Positions 44,403 through 56,598 of a stretch of DNA of 64,000 nt are shown here, in pieces (position 1 is the stretch's first letter; each line of letters opens with the position of its first letter). This DNA is from Paraphoma chrysanthemicola (taxonomy: Eukaryota; Ascomycota; Dothideomycetes; Pleosporales; Phaeosphaeriaceae): positions 62,001-126,000 of the forward strand of contig JAGMWG010000028.1 of assembly GCA_020744225.1 (NCBI GenBank). Direction: 5' to 3'. The position numbers and the translations under genes are program-made. Below the pieces are notes generated by a model, which worked only from the letters and a program-made list of their open reading frames with translations, searched no databases and had not been told where the DNA came from.

Positions 44403-47400
44403 CTATCCAGAGGCTTCCGATGTACCCTGCTTCTGCAACAATACCACGACTTTGTTATGGCCTCTTTGTAAAGCCGCCTGGAGTGCGTTGCCGTAGAATC
44501 CACCCTGCGCGTTGACGTCGGCGCCCTTGTCTAGCAGCAGCGTCGCTATTCCTTTGTCGCCTCTAGCTGAAGCCGCCTGGAATGCGTTGCCGTAGTGTCC
44601 ACCCTGCGCGTTGACGTCGGCGCCCTTGTCTAGCAGCAACATTGATATCTCTTTGTGGCCATTGAATGAAGCCGCCTGGAGTGCGTTGCCGTAGTGTCCA
44701 CCCTGCGCGTTGACGCCGGCGCCCTTGTCTAGCAGCAGCATCGCTGTCTCTTTGTGGCCTCTAGCTGAAGCCGCCTGGAGTGCGTTGCCGTATGTTCCAC
44801 CCTGCGCGTTGACGTCGACGCCCTTGTCTAGCAGCAGCGTCGCTATTCCTTTGTGGCCTCCAGCTGAAGCCGCCTGGAGTGCGTTGCCGTATGTTCCACC
44901 CTGCGCGTTGACGTCGACGCCCTTGTCTAGCAGCAGCGTCGCTATTCCCTTGTCGCCTCTAGCTAAGGCCGCCTGAAGTGCGTTGCCGTACTCTCCACCC
45001 TGCGCGTTGACGCCGGCGCCCTTGTCTAGCAGCAGCATCGCTGTCTCTTTGTGGCCACTAGCTGAAGCCGCCTGGAGTGCGTTGCCGTATGTTCCACCCT
45101 GCGCGTTGACGTCGACGCCCTTGTCTAGCAGCAGCGTCGCTATTCCTTTGTCGCCTCCAGCTGAAGCCGCCTGGAGTGCGTTGCCGTAGTGTCCACCCTG
45201 CGCGTTGACGTCGGCGCCCTTGTCTAGCAGCAGCGTCGCTATTCCCTTGTCGCCTCTAGCTAAGGCCGCCTGAAGTGCGTTGCCGTATGTTCCACCCTGC
45301 GCGTTAACGTCGGCGCCCTTGTCTAGCAGCAGCGTCGCCATCTCTTTGTGGCCTTCAGCTGAAGCCGCCTGGAGTGCGTTGCCGTAGAATCCACCCTGCG
45401 CGTTGGCGTTGGCGCCCTTATCTAGCAGCAGCGTCGCTATTCCTTTTTGGCCTCTAGCTGAAGCCGCCTGGAATGCGTTGCCGTAGTGTCCACCCTGCGC
45501 GTTGACGTCGACGCCCTTGTCTAGCAGCAGCGTCGCTATTCCTTTGTGGCCTCCAGCTGAAGCCGCCTGGAGTGCGTTGCCGTAGTGTCCACCCTGCGCG
45601 TTGACGTCGGCGCCCTTGTCTAGCAGCAGCGTCGCTATTCCCTTGTCGCCTCTAGCTAAGGCCGCCTGAAGTGCGTTGCCGTACTCTCCACCCTGCGCGT
45701 TGACGTCGGCGCCCTTGTCTAGCAGCAGCGTCGCTATTCCTTTGTGGCCTCTAACTGAAGCCGCATAGAGTGCGTTGCCGTAGCATCCACCCTGCGCGTT
45801 AACATCGGCGCCCTTGTCTAGCAGCAGCGTCACAATATCTTTGTTGCCCTCAGCTGAAGCCGCCTGGAGTGCGTTGCTGTGGAGTCCACCCTGCGCGTTG
45901 ACATTGGCGCCCTTGTCTAGCAGCAGTGTCGCTATCTCTTTGTGGCCTCCAGCTGAAGCGGCATAGAGTGCGTTGCCGTAGCGTCCACCCTGCGCGTTGA
46001 CATCGGCGCCCTTGTCTAGCAGCAATGCGACTACCGCCTTGTTTCCCTGTTCCGCTGCTATGTACAGCAGACTCTGGTTGTCTTTACCCTTGCTATTGAC
46101 AAAGGCAGGATCCGAATCAAGTAACCATCTCATAGCCCTCTCACATTCGTTCTTGGAAGCCCACCACAACACAGTCCTGTCTCTCGAATCTTTCGAATCA
46201 ATTCGCAGCTTTCCTGATCTTAACAACAGTGTAAGAACTCCATCGTGCCCAAGCTCTGCGGCATTCAAGAGAAGATTTTTTGACTTCGAGTAGACATAGC
46301 CACGTCTTGCAGTGCGCTGAGCCGACTTATGCTGGGACTGTTGATCGTCTAATGCAGCAGCAGGGCTGCGATCAGCTCGTTGCATCTCCATGGAGTCCAT
46401 ACACACCTGAAGAGCCTTTTCGCTCCTCAAAGCAGCCGCGGCGAAAAGAGGACAACCGTACCGCTCGGCCTCCACGTCCAAACAGCGGCTGACGGAGCCG
46501 ATGACACCGATGAGGTTCGCCGCATCCAACTCGGCCAGAATATACAGAAGACTCACATTATCTTTGTGTCTGCGCACCTCGTGCTTCTTAAACAGGTTGT
46601 CGAGCTTGACCCATCGAGGAAGCGGGAAGCTGTCAAGAAAATCCGCCTGGGAGATGCCTCCACCTTCTGCGGTGTCCGCATGATACAACACATTGCGAAC
46701 AGCATACTCCAGAAAAGGAAATGTTTTGGTTGCTAAATTGCGCAAGCTTGCTGCTTGTTGTGAGGATGCTTTTGGTAGGTCATCGGGGATTTTTAAGGGT
46801 GTGGCGACGTCGACACTGATGTAGTCAAGACAGCACTGCTTCAGTCGTTCGTGGCTCTGGCCCTGGAAATTGCTTCCGAACTCGGGCCAGATCTTGCCGA
46901 GGCCATTCTCCTTGAGAAGGAAGTCTCTCACCGACTCGTGTATGAACTGGGCTTTCGGTTCCTTGGACACTGTGATCTCGGTGAGCCCTTTCGAAGAGTT
47001 GAGGAGGAACCGCTTGATGTCGTCCTTTGTAGTTTCTTCAGGGTCCCATTCTGAAATCGCGTCAGGATCGATGTTGAGAAGAAGGGCGTGATACAGCTGT
47101 GCAGGACTGAGCGGCTGTCTCGCAAAGAGCACCCACTGGATGCACAGCACCAGTCTATCCTTGTTGTGCGAGTCTCGCGTTAGGATGTCGCGGAACAGTT
47201 TGTGCAAGTCCCCAGGGATTGCCTTCAACCTCCGTCGAAGTGCATGTACCTGCCCATCGTCGAACTCTTTGTTCAAGATGCCGACTACAAGTACAACCCA
47301 CAAGAAGATCCCTGACGCCTTCTCCTTTAGCTCGGCTCGAATTTGCTGTGCGGTCTTGCTCTTACCGATCTTCAGCTCGGTCTCGATGTAGTTGGTAATA

Positions 47401-49377
47401 TCTTGCGAGTGTCCCTCTTGCCCCTCCAGCACTAGCTCCAACCCATTGCGGATTGTGATGTACGGGTAGTGCCGGCTCGAAAAACAGACCTGGAAGCGGA
47501 TGCCGTTTGATACAGCTAGATCGCCGATGTGCTCGAAGAACTGGATCATGTCCCGAACCTGCTCTTCTTCACACTCGTCAAGCGCATCGATAAAGCATAT
47601 GACAGACGAATCTCCAAGGCCCCGTACAGCTTGCTCTAGCAGCGTCTTCAGCGACTCGACGTTCCACTGGTGGTCTGTGCTGAAGCTTGATGTTGAGAGG
47701 CTAAGCGAATCAAAGACGCTCTGGAGCGCTGGAAGACGCTCCAGGAGCTGCAGTAGCAGCGAGCGGTATGTCCCGATAGTAGCCTTCTCTATGTCTTCGC
47801 CACGTGCGTTGAAGAAGAAAGAGAGGACAGTGCAGCCCTTCATTGTCTTATGTGCATTGACCAACGCGAACTTCATCAATGTCGATTTTCCTGTCCCAGC
47901 CTTTCCCTTGATCCATAGGAAGCCATGATGTTTATCTAGCTTGGTCGTGTCGAGCCAGCTGAGGTACTGCTCACTCTTCAGGAGCCATCGGCACGTCTTG
48001 GCGTGGGCACTCTTGATTGTCATCTGGCGCGCATCAATCTGCTCAAATCTAAGAGAATCTAATAGACTCTGCCTTTGTTCATCGTTTAACGGTGTTTGTG
48101 AGGGTTCCTGGGAGTGGATAGGGACTGGCAGAGTAAGAACAGGTCGTGTCTGCACTTGGGCACGATTGAGCTACGTACGCGCGACAGTCTGCTGCCTGTC
48201 TGGTTCAGCAGGGTTTCCGTGGGGGAGTGTCACTCAGGGACATGAATGACTTACTCTGCAAAACCACTCTCTGAGCTACCGGAAATGTCGGTCTTTGTGC
48301 GCTTGTGGGGAGCGTGATTAGGAGATGATGATTGAAGGCAACGTTCTACCACCGTGTCAGTTCGAATGCATCCTTGATAGCATTACCACTAATGAACTGA
48401 CTGCTTGCGCCGTTCATGGCATCCTCTGCACGGCGTGTGTTCATCACCTCTGCTGCCGGTATCACCGATAACAACTCCTTCGCATACGCTGCTGCCGTCC
48501 CTGCCGCGTGAGACTGCCACTTGTAGTTCTTGTGTGTGTCGGCGTAGTCGGAGATGCCGCGAATGACAAGGCATGGGAAGCTGTGCATCAGCCCCGCTGC
48601 CTCCATCTCAAAGCACAATACCCCGCCAAGCTCCGCGCTGACTCTATCCCTCTCAGCAGCATCCTTCATCACCTGATTGCCGGACGCGATCGTGCCGTAG
48701 TGTACCGTCACCTCTGCTCCGCTCTCGCGTTCTGGTCGTGATTGTCGACTCTCGACGCTACACTGGTCGCACGTAGCGCCGTGTTCGTGATTGTAGGCTG
48801 CCTCGAACAGGACATCAGGCCCTGCCCTGCGGCGCTGGAAGGGAGGAATGCACTCGAATGTTGATAGGTGTTCTGACAGCGTGCTCTTGCGCAATATTGC
48901 ACTTGCCTGTACAGTGCTTACAGCGCTGAGCAGTATCTGAGGCGGGGAGTTCAGCGATCCAACCCGCTCAAGCCCGTTTGGCGTTGTTCTCCCAAAGTCG
49001 TACTGTACCACTCCGCCGAAGTTCCACTGCGGCTGGCTCACCACCACGTCCCCAAGTCGAATGTCTGCCTCTCCGCTGGGAACTCCTCCGCCGATGCCCA
49101 CCATCAGCCCAAATCGGATGCCCTTGAATGCTGTCCGCATCTGCGTCGCCACAGCTGCCGCTGGGTTGGTTCCAATGTGGCCCGCTGGAAGGCATACGAT
49201 CACGACGTTGTGGCCTGCAACCGATCCCATGCAGTATACGTTCTCGTCGTTATCACCGACTTCGCGAATGGCGTTTTCGTGCTCCTCGTCGAGCATCGCC
49301 TTGGCCGCTGCCAGCTCGACAGGCAGCGCGCACACCCATCCTACGGTATAGTCTTCGCGGCGTAGTCGGCGCGGCAT
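44403..49377 (-). CDS. NLR-like receptor A: PNP - NACHT - ankyrin (4 exons, 1606 aa)
   Basis: Exons 49377-48387, 48345-48255, 48195-48179 (17 nt) and 48124-44403 join in frame; introns are 41, 59 and 54 nt. Exon 1 encodes a PNP/UDP-phosphorylase domain (VGWVCALPVELAAAKAML; GIGGGVPSGEADIRLGD; CFEMEAAGLMHSFPCLVIRG). Exon 4 has the NACHT NTPase: P-loop GKAGTGKST at about residues 440-448 and Walker B CFIDALDECEE, then winged-helix-like sequence, degenerate ankyrins, and 16 near-identical 33-residue ankyrin units to the C-terminus. Fungal proteins with this layout are STAND/NLR-type switches: nucleotide binding, ligand sensing by the repeats, effector N-terminus. The PNP domain is thought to be the effector or signalling part. 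No inactivating change was found. It diverges from receptor B. Confidence 0.92.
44420..46020 (-). repeat. Tandem 99-bp ankyrin array of receptor A (16 units)
   Basis: Each unit encodes GNALQAAS..GHK..ATLLLDKG followed by DVNAQGG. The 3' part of each unit (LLLDKGADVNAQGG) is almost invariant at DNA level, while the residue after QGG, the two residues after AAS, the H/D/Q/N in the next loop and the E/G and I/M/T/V after Lys vary between units. The last unit degenerates into a Lys/Gln-rich tail. The low divergence implies ongoing conversion or unequal exchange. Confidence 0.92.
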
Positions 49378-50229
49378 TCGGGGTGATTACGCGGTGGGAG
49401 GAGGGATGGACGTATGCCTGTTGGGAGTCGATGTATGCGGAAAGGGAGGGATTGATCATAGTCTGGCAGCAGCAGCGCTTTCGACATCTGTTGTCGCTCA
49501 GCCTCAGCCTTGTGGCCGACGCTGCAGCCTGTCGCCTACATGTTGGCATGGCGAACGGACAGTGGGTGCGGCTGATGCTGCGGGGGCGGCAGCCGTGACG
49601 CTAGCTGTAGTGGGGCGGGATCGGCTCGTTCATTGATCATTGGCCCATGGCCATGCAGCAGCTTGGCAGATCTCTCACTGGCATTATCAGAGCAGGCCGT
49701 GACTTCACTTCACCCAACACAGATCATCTGGGATGCGCAAAAGCACAGCACGTAGCCTCAGGCCTACACAAGAGGGAAGGGTGAAGTCAAGTCACAGCCT
49801 GCTCTAATAACGCAAATGAGGGAGAAAGCTGTTGTCGCCTCTCCCAGACGAGAGCGCGGAGGAGGCGTTGTCGCCTCAGCTTGGTCGCAGTCTCTCCACA
49901 TCAGCCTGGTTAACGTGCCCTCGCCAGGCCGAGCGGCGCAGCACAGCGCAGCGCCGCTCGCGCATCAGCTGTGAGCCAGGAGCCGTCAGCCGTGTGCTGT
50001 GAGCCCTGCGAGACGCCCCTGAGTTGTTGCGCGGCGGCATAGAGCCTCGCCGCGCGCGTGGCTCGTTATATCATTGGCTCTTCGCGATATTTTCTTCTCG
50101 GACAGAATTGACCATGCTCAGGTCGTTCGCAGCATCTTCATAATTTACTTCAGTTGTGTTTCTATCACTAGGCTCTGTACTTTGCTAGAATGATCGCTCC
50201 CAGCAGCACAGCGATACAAACCCCTATAA
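49378..50229. promoter_or_regulatory. 5' flank of receptor A (part of the left arm)
   Basis: No gene is supported. To about 50012 it is the inverted counterpart of 51490-52130 and so includes the promoter shared by ancestry between the two receptor genes; the remainder belongs to the spacer. A GC-rich gagcggcgcagcacagcg segment near 49935 is present in both arms. Confidence 0.55.
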
Positions 50230-51177
50230 TCATCGCTCCGCGCTTGCAGGGACATTGGAAACGAATACCGAAAGAACAGCAGCGTACCCAGCAGATACTG
50301 CCATCATCTCGAAGCTCGACAACTTCAGGAAAAGCGACACAACGAAAGACAAGATGATGCTACATACCGAAACAACTATTAGCTGAATGTTCTTTGACGA
50401 CTCATGCGACATGATGGCCAACGGTGCAATGATGAAGACAGCCGTCAACGCTGCAGTCGTCACCCGTCCGATGACCTCGGCTATCAGTATCGTGTTCTGG
50501 TACGACCACCGCTGCTGTCTACCAGCGACCGATCCAAGGCCTTCGCTGTTGCTCCTGGCCTTTCGCGACAGTCTCCAGTACCGAAAGGCCCGCAAGTACT
50601 TGTGGAGCCAGCGCTGGAACGGGTCGGTCCGCGATCGTGTCCCTAGGTCTACCCTAAGCAGCCTGGTCTTGTGTACTTCGTACATACTAAGATCGTCCCG
50701 CAGACTAGCCTGTTGCTCGTCGTCGAGAAGTGAAGAGGTGTCCATAGTCATGATGTTGTTGAAGGCAGCAAGCGCTTCGTCTGTGTGGGCGGCACCTGTT
50801 GGCGTAACGCGTCAGAGTAGAGCTACCAGCACATACTGTATTGTTTGATGAGGGCACGCAGCTTCAAGATGAACTCTTGGGTAATCACATCATTGACCTT
50901 TGGGACATCGACGTCCCTCTTGCTGTGCTGAAGGCCAAGTCGGTCGCCTGGTGAAGGACTCAGACCAAGGCTGAAACCAAGCTTAGTAGATCGTGTGGTC
51001 CATGTCGGCGATCTCGTTCTCAAGGAAGCGGAGGTTCAGCAATTGCGTAGTCTTGAAACGACAGAAGCCGTGAAGCGTGAGATTGTTGTCCGCGGTGCTG
51101 GCAACCCAGCATTTGCGAAAGTCATCGACTGAGTTTGTACGGCCCAAGGGTTCGTGGATTGGGGGTGAAGTAGACAT
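50230..51177 (-). pseudogene. DUF6594 membrane-protein gene, disrupted
   Basis: Two exons with a 56-nt intron (50836-50781) read the fungal DUF6594 family: an N-terminal LLNLRFLENEIADMDHTIY, RLGLQHSKRDVDVPKVND, LLDDEQQASLRDDL, RVDLGTRSRTDPFQRWLH, then three membrane helices ending SAGYAAVLSVFVSNVP. After HTIY the codon expected to be CAA (Gln) is TAA (50985-50983), and the next residues resume one frame off, so there is both a nonsense codon and a 1-nt shift. Everything else is well kept, which suggests recent loss. The gene occupies the spacer of the palindrome. DUF6594 function is unknown. Confidence 0.75.
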
Positions 51178-52130
51178 AGCGATGATAATGCAATAAACGT
51201 AGCGCTATTCTAAACTCCATCGATGGCCCTGACGAAAGGGATATGATCTCAACGGGACTATGTCAGCCTTGTGTGTGCGCAGTAGTGTGCGGGTAGAAGG
51301 GATTTTGTGGAGGAAAGAGCCGTCCTCGCAGCACGAGTAGAATCGATACTTGATGCTACACGCTCAAAGCTATAACACTCTTCCTCGCAGATCCACACAT
51401 GCATTAGGACGCAACACGTGGAAAGCCGACAAGGCAACGCCCCACGCGCCCGTTCAAGCGCCGCGTCCTTGATCCAACGCCGACCCAGCGTCTCGCAGGG
51501 CTCACGGCACACGGCTGACGGCTCCTGGCTCACAGCTGATGCGCGAGCGGCGCTGCGCTGTGCTGCGCCGCTCGGCCTGGCGAGGGCACGTTAACCAGGC
51601 TGATGTGGAGAGACTGCGACCAAGCTGAGGCGACAACGCCTCCTCCGCGCTCTCGCCCATGCGGGCCGATAACAGCTTTCTCCCTCACTTGCGCTACTAA
51701 CTTAGAGCAGGCGATGACTTAACTTTACCCTTCCCTCTTGTGTAGGCCTGAGGCTACGTGCTGTGCTTTTGCGCATCCCAGATGATCTCTGTTGGGTGAA
51801 GTGAAGTCACGGCCTGCTCTGATAATGCAAGTAAGGAATCTGCCAAGCTGCTGCATGGCCATGGGCCAATGATCAATGAACGAGCCGATCCCGCCCCACT
51901 ACCAGTTAGCGCTCACGGTTGCGCCCCCGCAGCATCAGCCGCACTACCGTCCGTTCGCCATGCCAACATGTAGGCGACAGGCTGCAGCGTCGGCCACAAG
52001 GCTGAGGCTGAGCGACAACAGATGTCGAAAGCGCTGCTGCTGCCAGACTATGATCAATCCCTCCTTTCCGCATGCATCGACTCCCAACAGGCATACGTCC
52101 ATCCCTCCTCCCACCGCGTAATCACCCCGA
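51178..52130. promoter_or_regulatory. 5' flank of receptor B (part of the right arm)
   Basis: From about 51490 this is the inverted copy of the 5' flank of receptor A. 51178-51490 belongs to the unique spacer and includes the 5' side of the DUF6594 gene. No coding sequence is supported. Confidence 0.55.
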
Positions 52131-55100
52131 ATGCCGCGCCGACTACGCCGCGAAGACTATACCGTAGGATGGGTGTGCGCGCTGCCTGTCGAGCTGGCAG
52201 CGGCCAAGGCGATGCTCGACGAGGAGCACGAAAACGCCATTCGCGAAGTCGGTGATAACGACGAGAATGTATACTGCATGGGATCGGTTGCAGGCCACAA
52301 CGTTGTGATTGGGTGCCTACCAGCAGGCCACATCGGAAACAACTCAGCAGCAGCTGTGGCGACACAGATGCGGGCAGCGTTCAGAGGCATCCGATTCGGC
52401 CTGATGGTGGGCATCGGTGGAGGCGTTCCCAGCGGAGAGGCAGACATTCGACTCGGAGATGTGGTAGTGAGCCAGCCGCAGTGCAGTTTCGGCGGAGTGG
52501 TACAGTACGACCTTGGGAAAGCGACGCCGGATGGATTCGAGAGGATCGGAGCGCTAAACTCACCACCTCGGATATTGCTCAGCGCTGTAAGCACTGTACA
52601 GGCAAACGAAATGGTGGGTAAGAGCACGCTATCTAACCACATGTGCATACTCGAGCGCATCCCTACCTTCCAGCGCCGCAGGGCAGGGCCCGATCTTTTG
52701 TTCAAGGCAGCCTATAATCACGAACACGGCGCCACCTGCGACCAGTGTAGCGCCGAGAGTCGACAACCACGACCAGAACGCGAGGGCGGAGCAGAGGTGA
52801 CGGTACACTACGGCACGATTGCGTCTGGCAACCAGGTGGTCAAGAATGCTGCTGAGAGGGACAAAGTCAGCGCGAAACTTGGCGGCGTGCTCTGCTTCGA
52901 GATGGAGGCGGCGGGGCTGATGAACAGCTACCCGTGCCTTGTCATCCGTGGGGTCTGTGATTATGCCGACTCACACAAGAACAAGCGGTGGCAGGCATAT
53001 GCGGCAGGAACAGCAGCGGCGTATGCGAAGGAGTTGCTGTCGGTAATTCCAGCAGCAGAGGTGATGAAAGCACGCCGGGTGGAGGATGCTATTAATAATA
53101 CAAGCAGTCAGTCCAGCAGCCGTAGTGCTACAGAGGGTGCACCTAAGCTGATATGATGATAGAACGATGCCTTCAGTCGTCATCCCCTGACCGCGCTTCC
53201 TACAAGCGAAGGAAACCCAACATTCTTGATAGCACGGAGTTCGACTCTGCAGAGTAAGCCAATTGTCTTTGACGAATGTGTCCTGCTAGAGCTCTGCTGA
53301 TTACAACAGGCAGCGAATCGTCACGCGTATGTAGTTCTGTCATGACCAAATGCATTTGCAGCGTCTTCTTACTCGCACAGTCCCTATTCACCACCAGAAA
53401 GAACACCAGATATCGCTGAACGACAAACAAAGACAGGGCTTGTTGGAGTCTTTGAGGTTCGAGCAGATCGATGCGCGCCAGATGACGATCAAGGCTGCCC
53501 ACGCCAAGACGTGCAGATGGCTCCTGAAGAGTGAGCAGTACCTCAACTGGCTCGATACGACCAAGGTAGGTGAACATCACGGCTTCTTGTGGATTAAGGG
53601 CAAGGCCGGGACGGGGAAGTCTACGCTGATGAAGTATGCGTTGGTCAATGCTTGTAAGACGATGAAGGACCACACTGTGCTCTCTTTCTTCTTCAACGCG
53701 CGCGGCGAGGACATAGAAAGGTCCACAACAGGGACATATCGTTCTTTGTTGCTGCAGCTTCTCGAGCGTCTGCCAGCGCTTCAAAGCGTCTTCGATTCGC
53801 TCAGCCTCTCAACATCAAGCTTCAGCGCAGACCACCAATGGAACGTCGAATCGCTGAAATCGCTTTTGGAGCAAGCTATACGGGCCCTTGGAGATTCGTC
53901 TGTCGTATGCTTTATCGATGCGCTTGACGAGTGTGAAGAAGAGCAGGTTCGGGTCATGATCCAGTTCTTCGAGCACATCGGCGATCTAGCTGTGTCGAAC
54001 GGTATCCGCTTCCAGGTCTGCTTCTCAAGCAGACATTATCCGTACATCACGATCCGCAACGGGTTAGAGCTCGTGCTGGAGGGGCAAGAGGGACACTCGC
54101 AGGACATCACCAACTACGTCGAGACTGAGCTGAAAATTGGGAAGAGCAAGATCGCACAGCGGGTCCGAGCCGAGCTTCAAGAGAAGGCGTCGGGGATCTT
54201 CATGTGGGTTGTTCTCGTTGTGGGCATCTTGAACAAAGAGTTCGACGATGGGCAGGTCCATGCACTTCGACAGAAACTGAAGGCAATCCCTGGCGACTTG
54301 CACGAACTCTTCCGCAACATCCTGATGCGAGATTCACACAACAAAGATAGGCTGGTGCTGTGCATTCAATGGGTGCTGTTCGCGCAGCAGCCGCTCAGTC
54401 CTGAACAGCTATATCACACCCTTCTTCTGAGCATCGATCCTGACGCGGTTTTAGAATGGGACCCTGTAGAGACTACCAAGGACGACATCAAGCGGTTCCT
54501 TCTCAATTCTTCTAAAGGCCTTGCTGAGGCCACCGTTTCCAGGGAGCCGAGGGTTCAGTTCATACACGAGTCAGTTAGGGACTTCTTGCTTAAAGAGAAC
54601 GGTCTTGGCAAGATCTGGCCAGAGTATGGACACAATTTTGAGGGTCAAAGCCATGCCCAACTTAAGCAGTGCTGCCTGGACTACATCAGCATCGACGTTG
54701 CCACGCGCTTACAGATTCCTGATAAGCTTCCAAAAGCTTCCTCACAACCGGCAGCGAGCCTCCGCAAGTCAGCAACCCAGACATTCCCTTTTCTAGAGTA
54801 TGCCGTCCGTAATGTGCTATACCACGCAGACACAGCAGAAGGCGGAGGCATCTCTCAGGCGGACTTTCTTGACAGCTTCCCTCTTCTTCGATGGGTCAAG
54901 CTCGACAACCTGTTTGAGAAACACGAGGTGCGGAGGCACACGGAACGCGTGAGTCTTCTGTATCTACTAGCTGAACTCAACATGGCGAATATCATCGGAG
55001 TCCTCGGCTCGGCCAGCCGCTGTATGGACGTGGAGGCCGAGCGCTACGGCTGTCCTCTTTTTGCGGCGGCCGCTATGAGCAGTGAAAAGGCTCTTGAGGT

Positions 55101-56598
55101 GTGTATGGACTCTATCAAGGTGCTACAAGCTGACAGTAGCCCTATTGCAGCAGTGGGTGAACAACAGTCCCAGCGCAAGACGGCTCAGCGCGCTGCAAGA
55201 CGTGACTTTGTGTATTCAAAGTCAAAAAATCATCTCTTGAATGCCGCGGAGCTTGGGCACGATGGAGTTCTTACGCTTTTATTAAGATTAGGGAAGCCGG
55301 GAATTGATTCAAAAGATTCGAGAGATAGGACTGTGTTGTGGTGGGCTACTAAGAACGGATGTGAGAGGGCAGTGAGATGGTTACTTGATTCGGACCCTGC
55401 CTTTGTCAATAGCAAGGGCAAAGACAACCAAAGTCTACTGTACATAGCAGTGGAACAGGGAACCGAGGCGGTAGTCGTATTGCTGCTAGACGAGGGCGCC
55501 GACGTCAACGCGCAGGGTGGATACTACCCACTCCAGGCGGCTTCAGCTAAAGGCCATAAAGAGATAGCGACGCTGCTGCTCGACAAGGGCGCCGACGTCA
55601 ACGCGCAGGGTGGACACTTCGGCAACGCACTCCAGGCGGCTTCATGGAAAGGCGACAACGAGGTGGCGACGCTGCTGCTAGACAAGGGCGCCGACGTCAA
55701 CGCGCAGGGTGGAGAGTACGGCAACGCACTCCAGGCGGCTTCATATCAAGGCCACAAAGAGGTCGTGACGCTGCTGCTAGACAAGGGCGCCGACGTCAAC
55801 GCGCAGGGTGGAATCTACGGCAACGCACTCCAGGCGGCTTCAGAAAGAGGCCACAAAGAGATGGCGACGCTGCTGCTCGACAAGGGCGCCGACGTCAACG
55901 CGCAGGGTGGACACTTCGGCAACGCACTCCAGGCGGCTTCATGGAAAGGCGACAACGAGGTGGCGACGCTGCTGCTAGACAAGGGCGTCGATGTCAACGC
56001 GCAGGGTGGACAATTCGGCAACGCACTCCAGGCGGCTTCAGTCAGAGGCCACGAGGACATGGCGACGCTGCTGCTCGACAAGGGCGCCGACGTCAACGCG
56101 CAGGGTGGACACTTCGGCAACGCACTCCAGGCGGCTTCAGCTAGAGGCGACAAAGAGATAGCGACGCTGCTGCTAGACAAGGGCGTCGATGTCAACGCGC
56201 AGGGTGGACAATTCGGCAACGCACTCCAGGCGGCTTCAGTTAGAGGCCACAAAGAGGTCGTGACGCTGCTGCTAGACAAGGGCGCCGACGTCAACGCGCA
56301 GGGTGGAGCATACGGCAACGCACTCCAGGCGGCTTCAGCTGAAGGCCACAAAGAGATGGCGACGCTGCTGCTAGACAAGGGCGCCGACGTCAACGCGCAG
56401 GGTGGAGCATACGGCAACGCACTCCAGGCGGCTTCAGCTGAAGGCCACAAAGAGATGGCGACGCTGCTGCTAGACAAGGGCGCCGACGTCAACGCGCAGG
56501 GTGGACACTTCGGCAACGCACTCCAGGCGGCTTCAGCAAGAGGCGACAAAGAGATGGCGACGCTGTTGCAGAAGAAAGGTGCATTGAAGACCTCTTAG
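52131..56598 (+). CDS. NLR-like receptor B: PNP - NACHT - ankyrin (4 exons, 1438 aa)
   Basis: Exons 52131-53121, 53163-53253, 53310-53326 (17 nt) and 53381-56598 join in frame with introns of 41, 56 and 54 nt. Domains parallel receptor A: PNP fold with GIGGGVPSGEADIRLGD and CFEMEAAGLMNSYPCLVIRG; linker LQSSSPDRASYKRRK; NACHT P-loop GKAGTGKST and Walker B CFIDALDECEE; degenerate ankyrins; then 11 near-identical ankyrin units ending LLQKKGALKTS. Differences from A are spread through all domains but the motifs are kept, so both look functional. The unspliced frame would stop at 53156 and again at an in-frame TAG near 53330; both stops lie in introns. Role by family: intracellular STAND receptor, probably in non-self or stress recognition. 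Confidence 0.92.
55490..56590 (+). repeat. Tandem 99-bp ankyrin array of receptor B (11 units)
   Basis: Units share GNALQAAS and LLLDKGADVNAQGG. Units 9 and 10 are identical in protein, and units 2 and 5 almost so, showing copying within the array. The first unit is shortened (PLQAAS). Antisense and other-frame long open frames across this array are artefacts of the 99-bp period. Confidence 0.92.

Larger units (their letters stand above)
43760..50012. repeat. Left arm of a large inverted duplication
   Basis: This arm, read on the minus strand, matches the plus strand of 51490-57130. Similarity covers the NLR gene, its 5' flank (for example the run ending ggccaggcgagggcacgtta) and a block downstream of the gene around a shared ccggaagccrattgtgcaag at 43790-43815 and 57100-57125. 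Inner boundary lies near 50012. Arms differ by substitutions, by ankyrin-repeat number and by indels, so the event is not very recent or one arm evolves quickly. Confidence 0.8.

Noticed and set aside
44420..46020. CRISPR-like array
   Set aside because: Regular 99-bp period with conserved and variable parts is fully explained by in-frame ankyrin repeats in a eukaryotic gene; no short direct repeats with unique spacers.
48346..49377. PNP domain as a separate gene from the NACHT-ankyrin frame
   Set aside because: The stop at 48346-48348 forms the acceptor of a 41-nt intron; the same intron length and phase occur in the second copy, and splicing restores a continuous linker in both.
50823..51023. 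Intron to explain the frame change in the DUF6594 gene
   Set aside because: A branch-like ctactaag and ttcag acceptor exist, but the only donors upstream would delete conserved residues (FLENEIADMDH). Nonsense plus indel is more likely.
53310..53380. Shared in-frame TAG in both receptors as a programmed readthrough codon
   Set aside because: A 54-nt intron with GTACGT/GTATGT donor and CAG acceptor, equal in length in the two copies, removes the TAG and keeps frame. Splicing is the simpler reading.
55490..56590. Long antisense and alternative-frame open frames over the ankyrin arrays (for example 55815-56549 minus, 55644-56144 plus)
   Set aside because: They arise because the 99-bp period copies any open frame; the products are low-complexity and depend only on the repeat.
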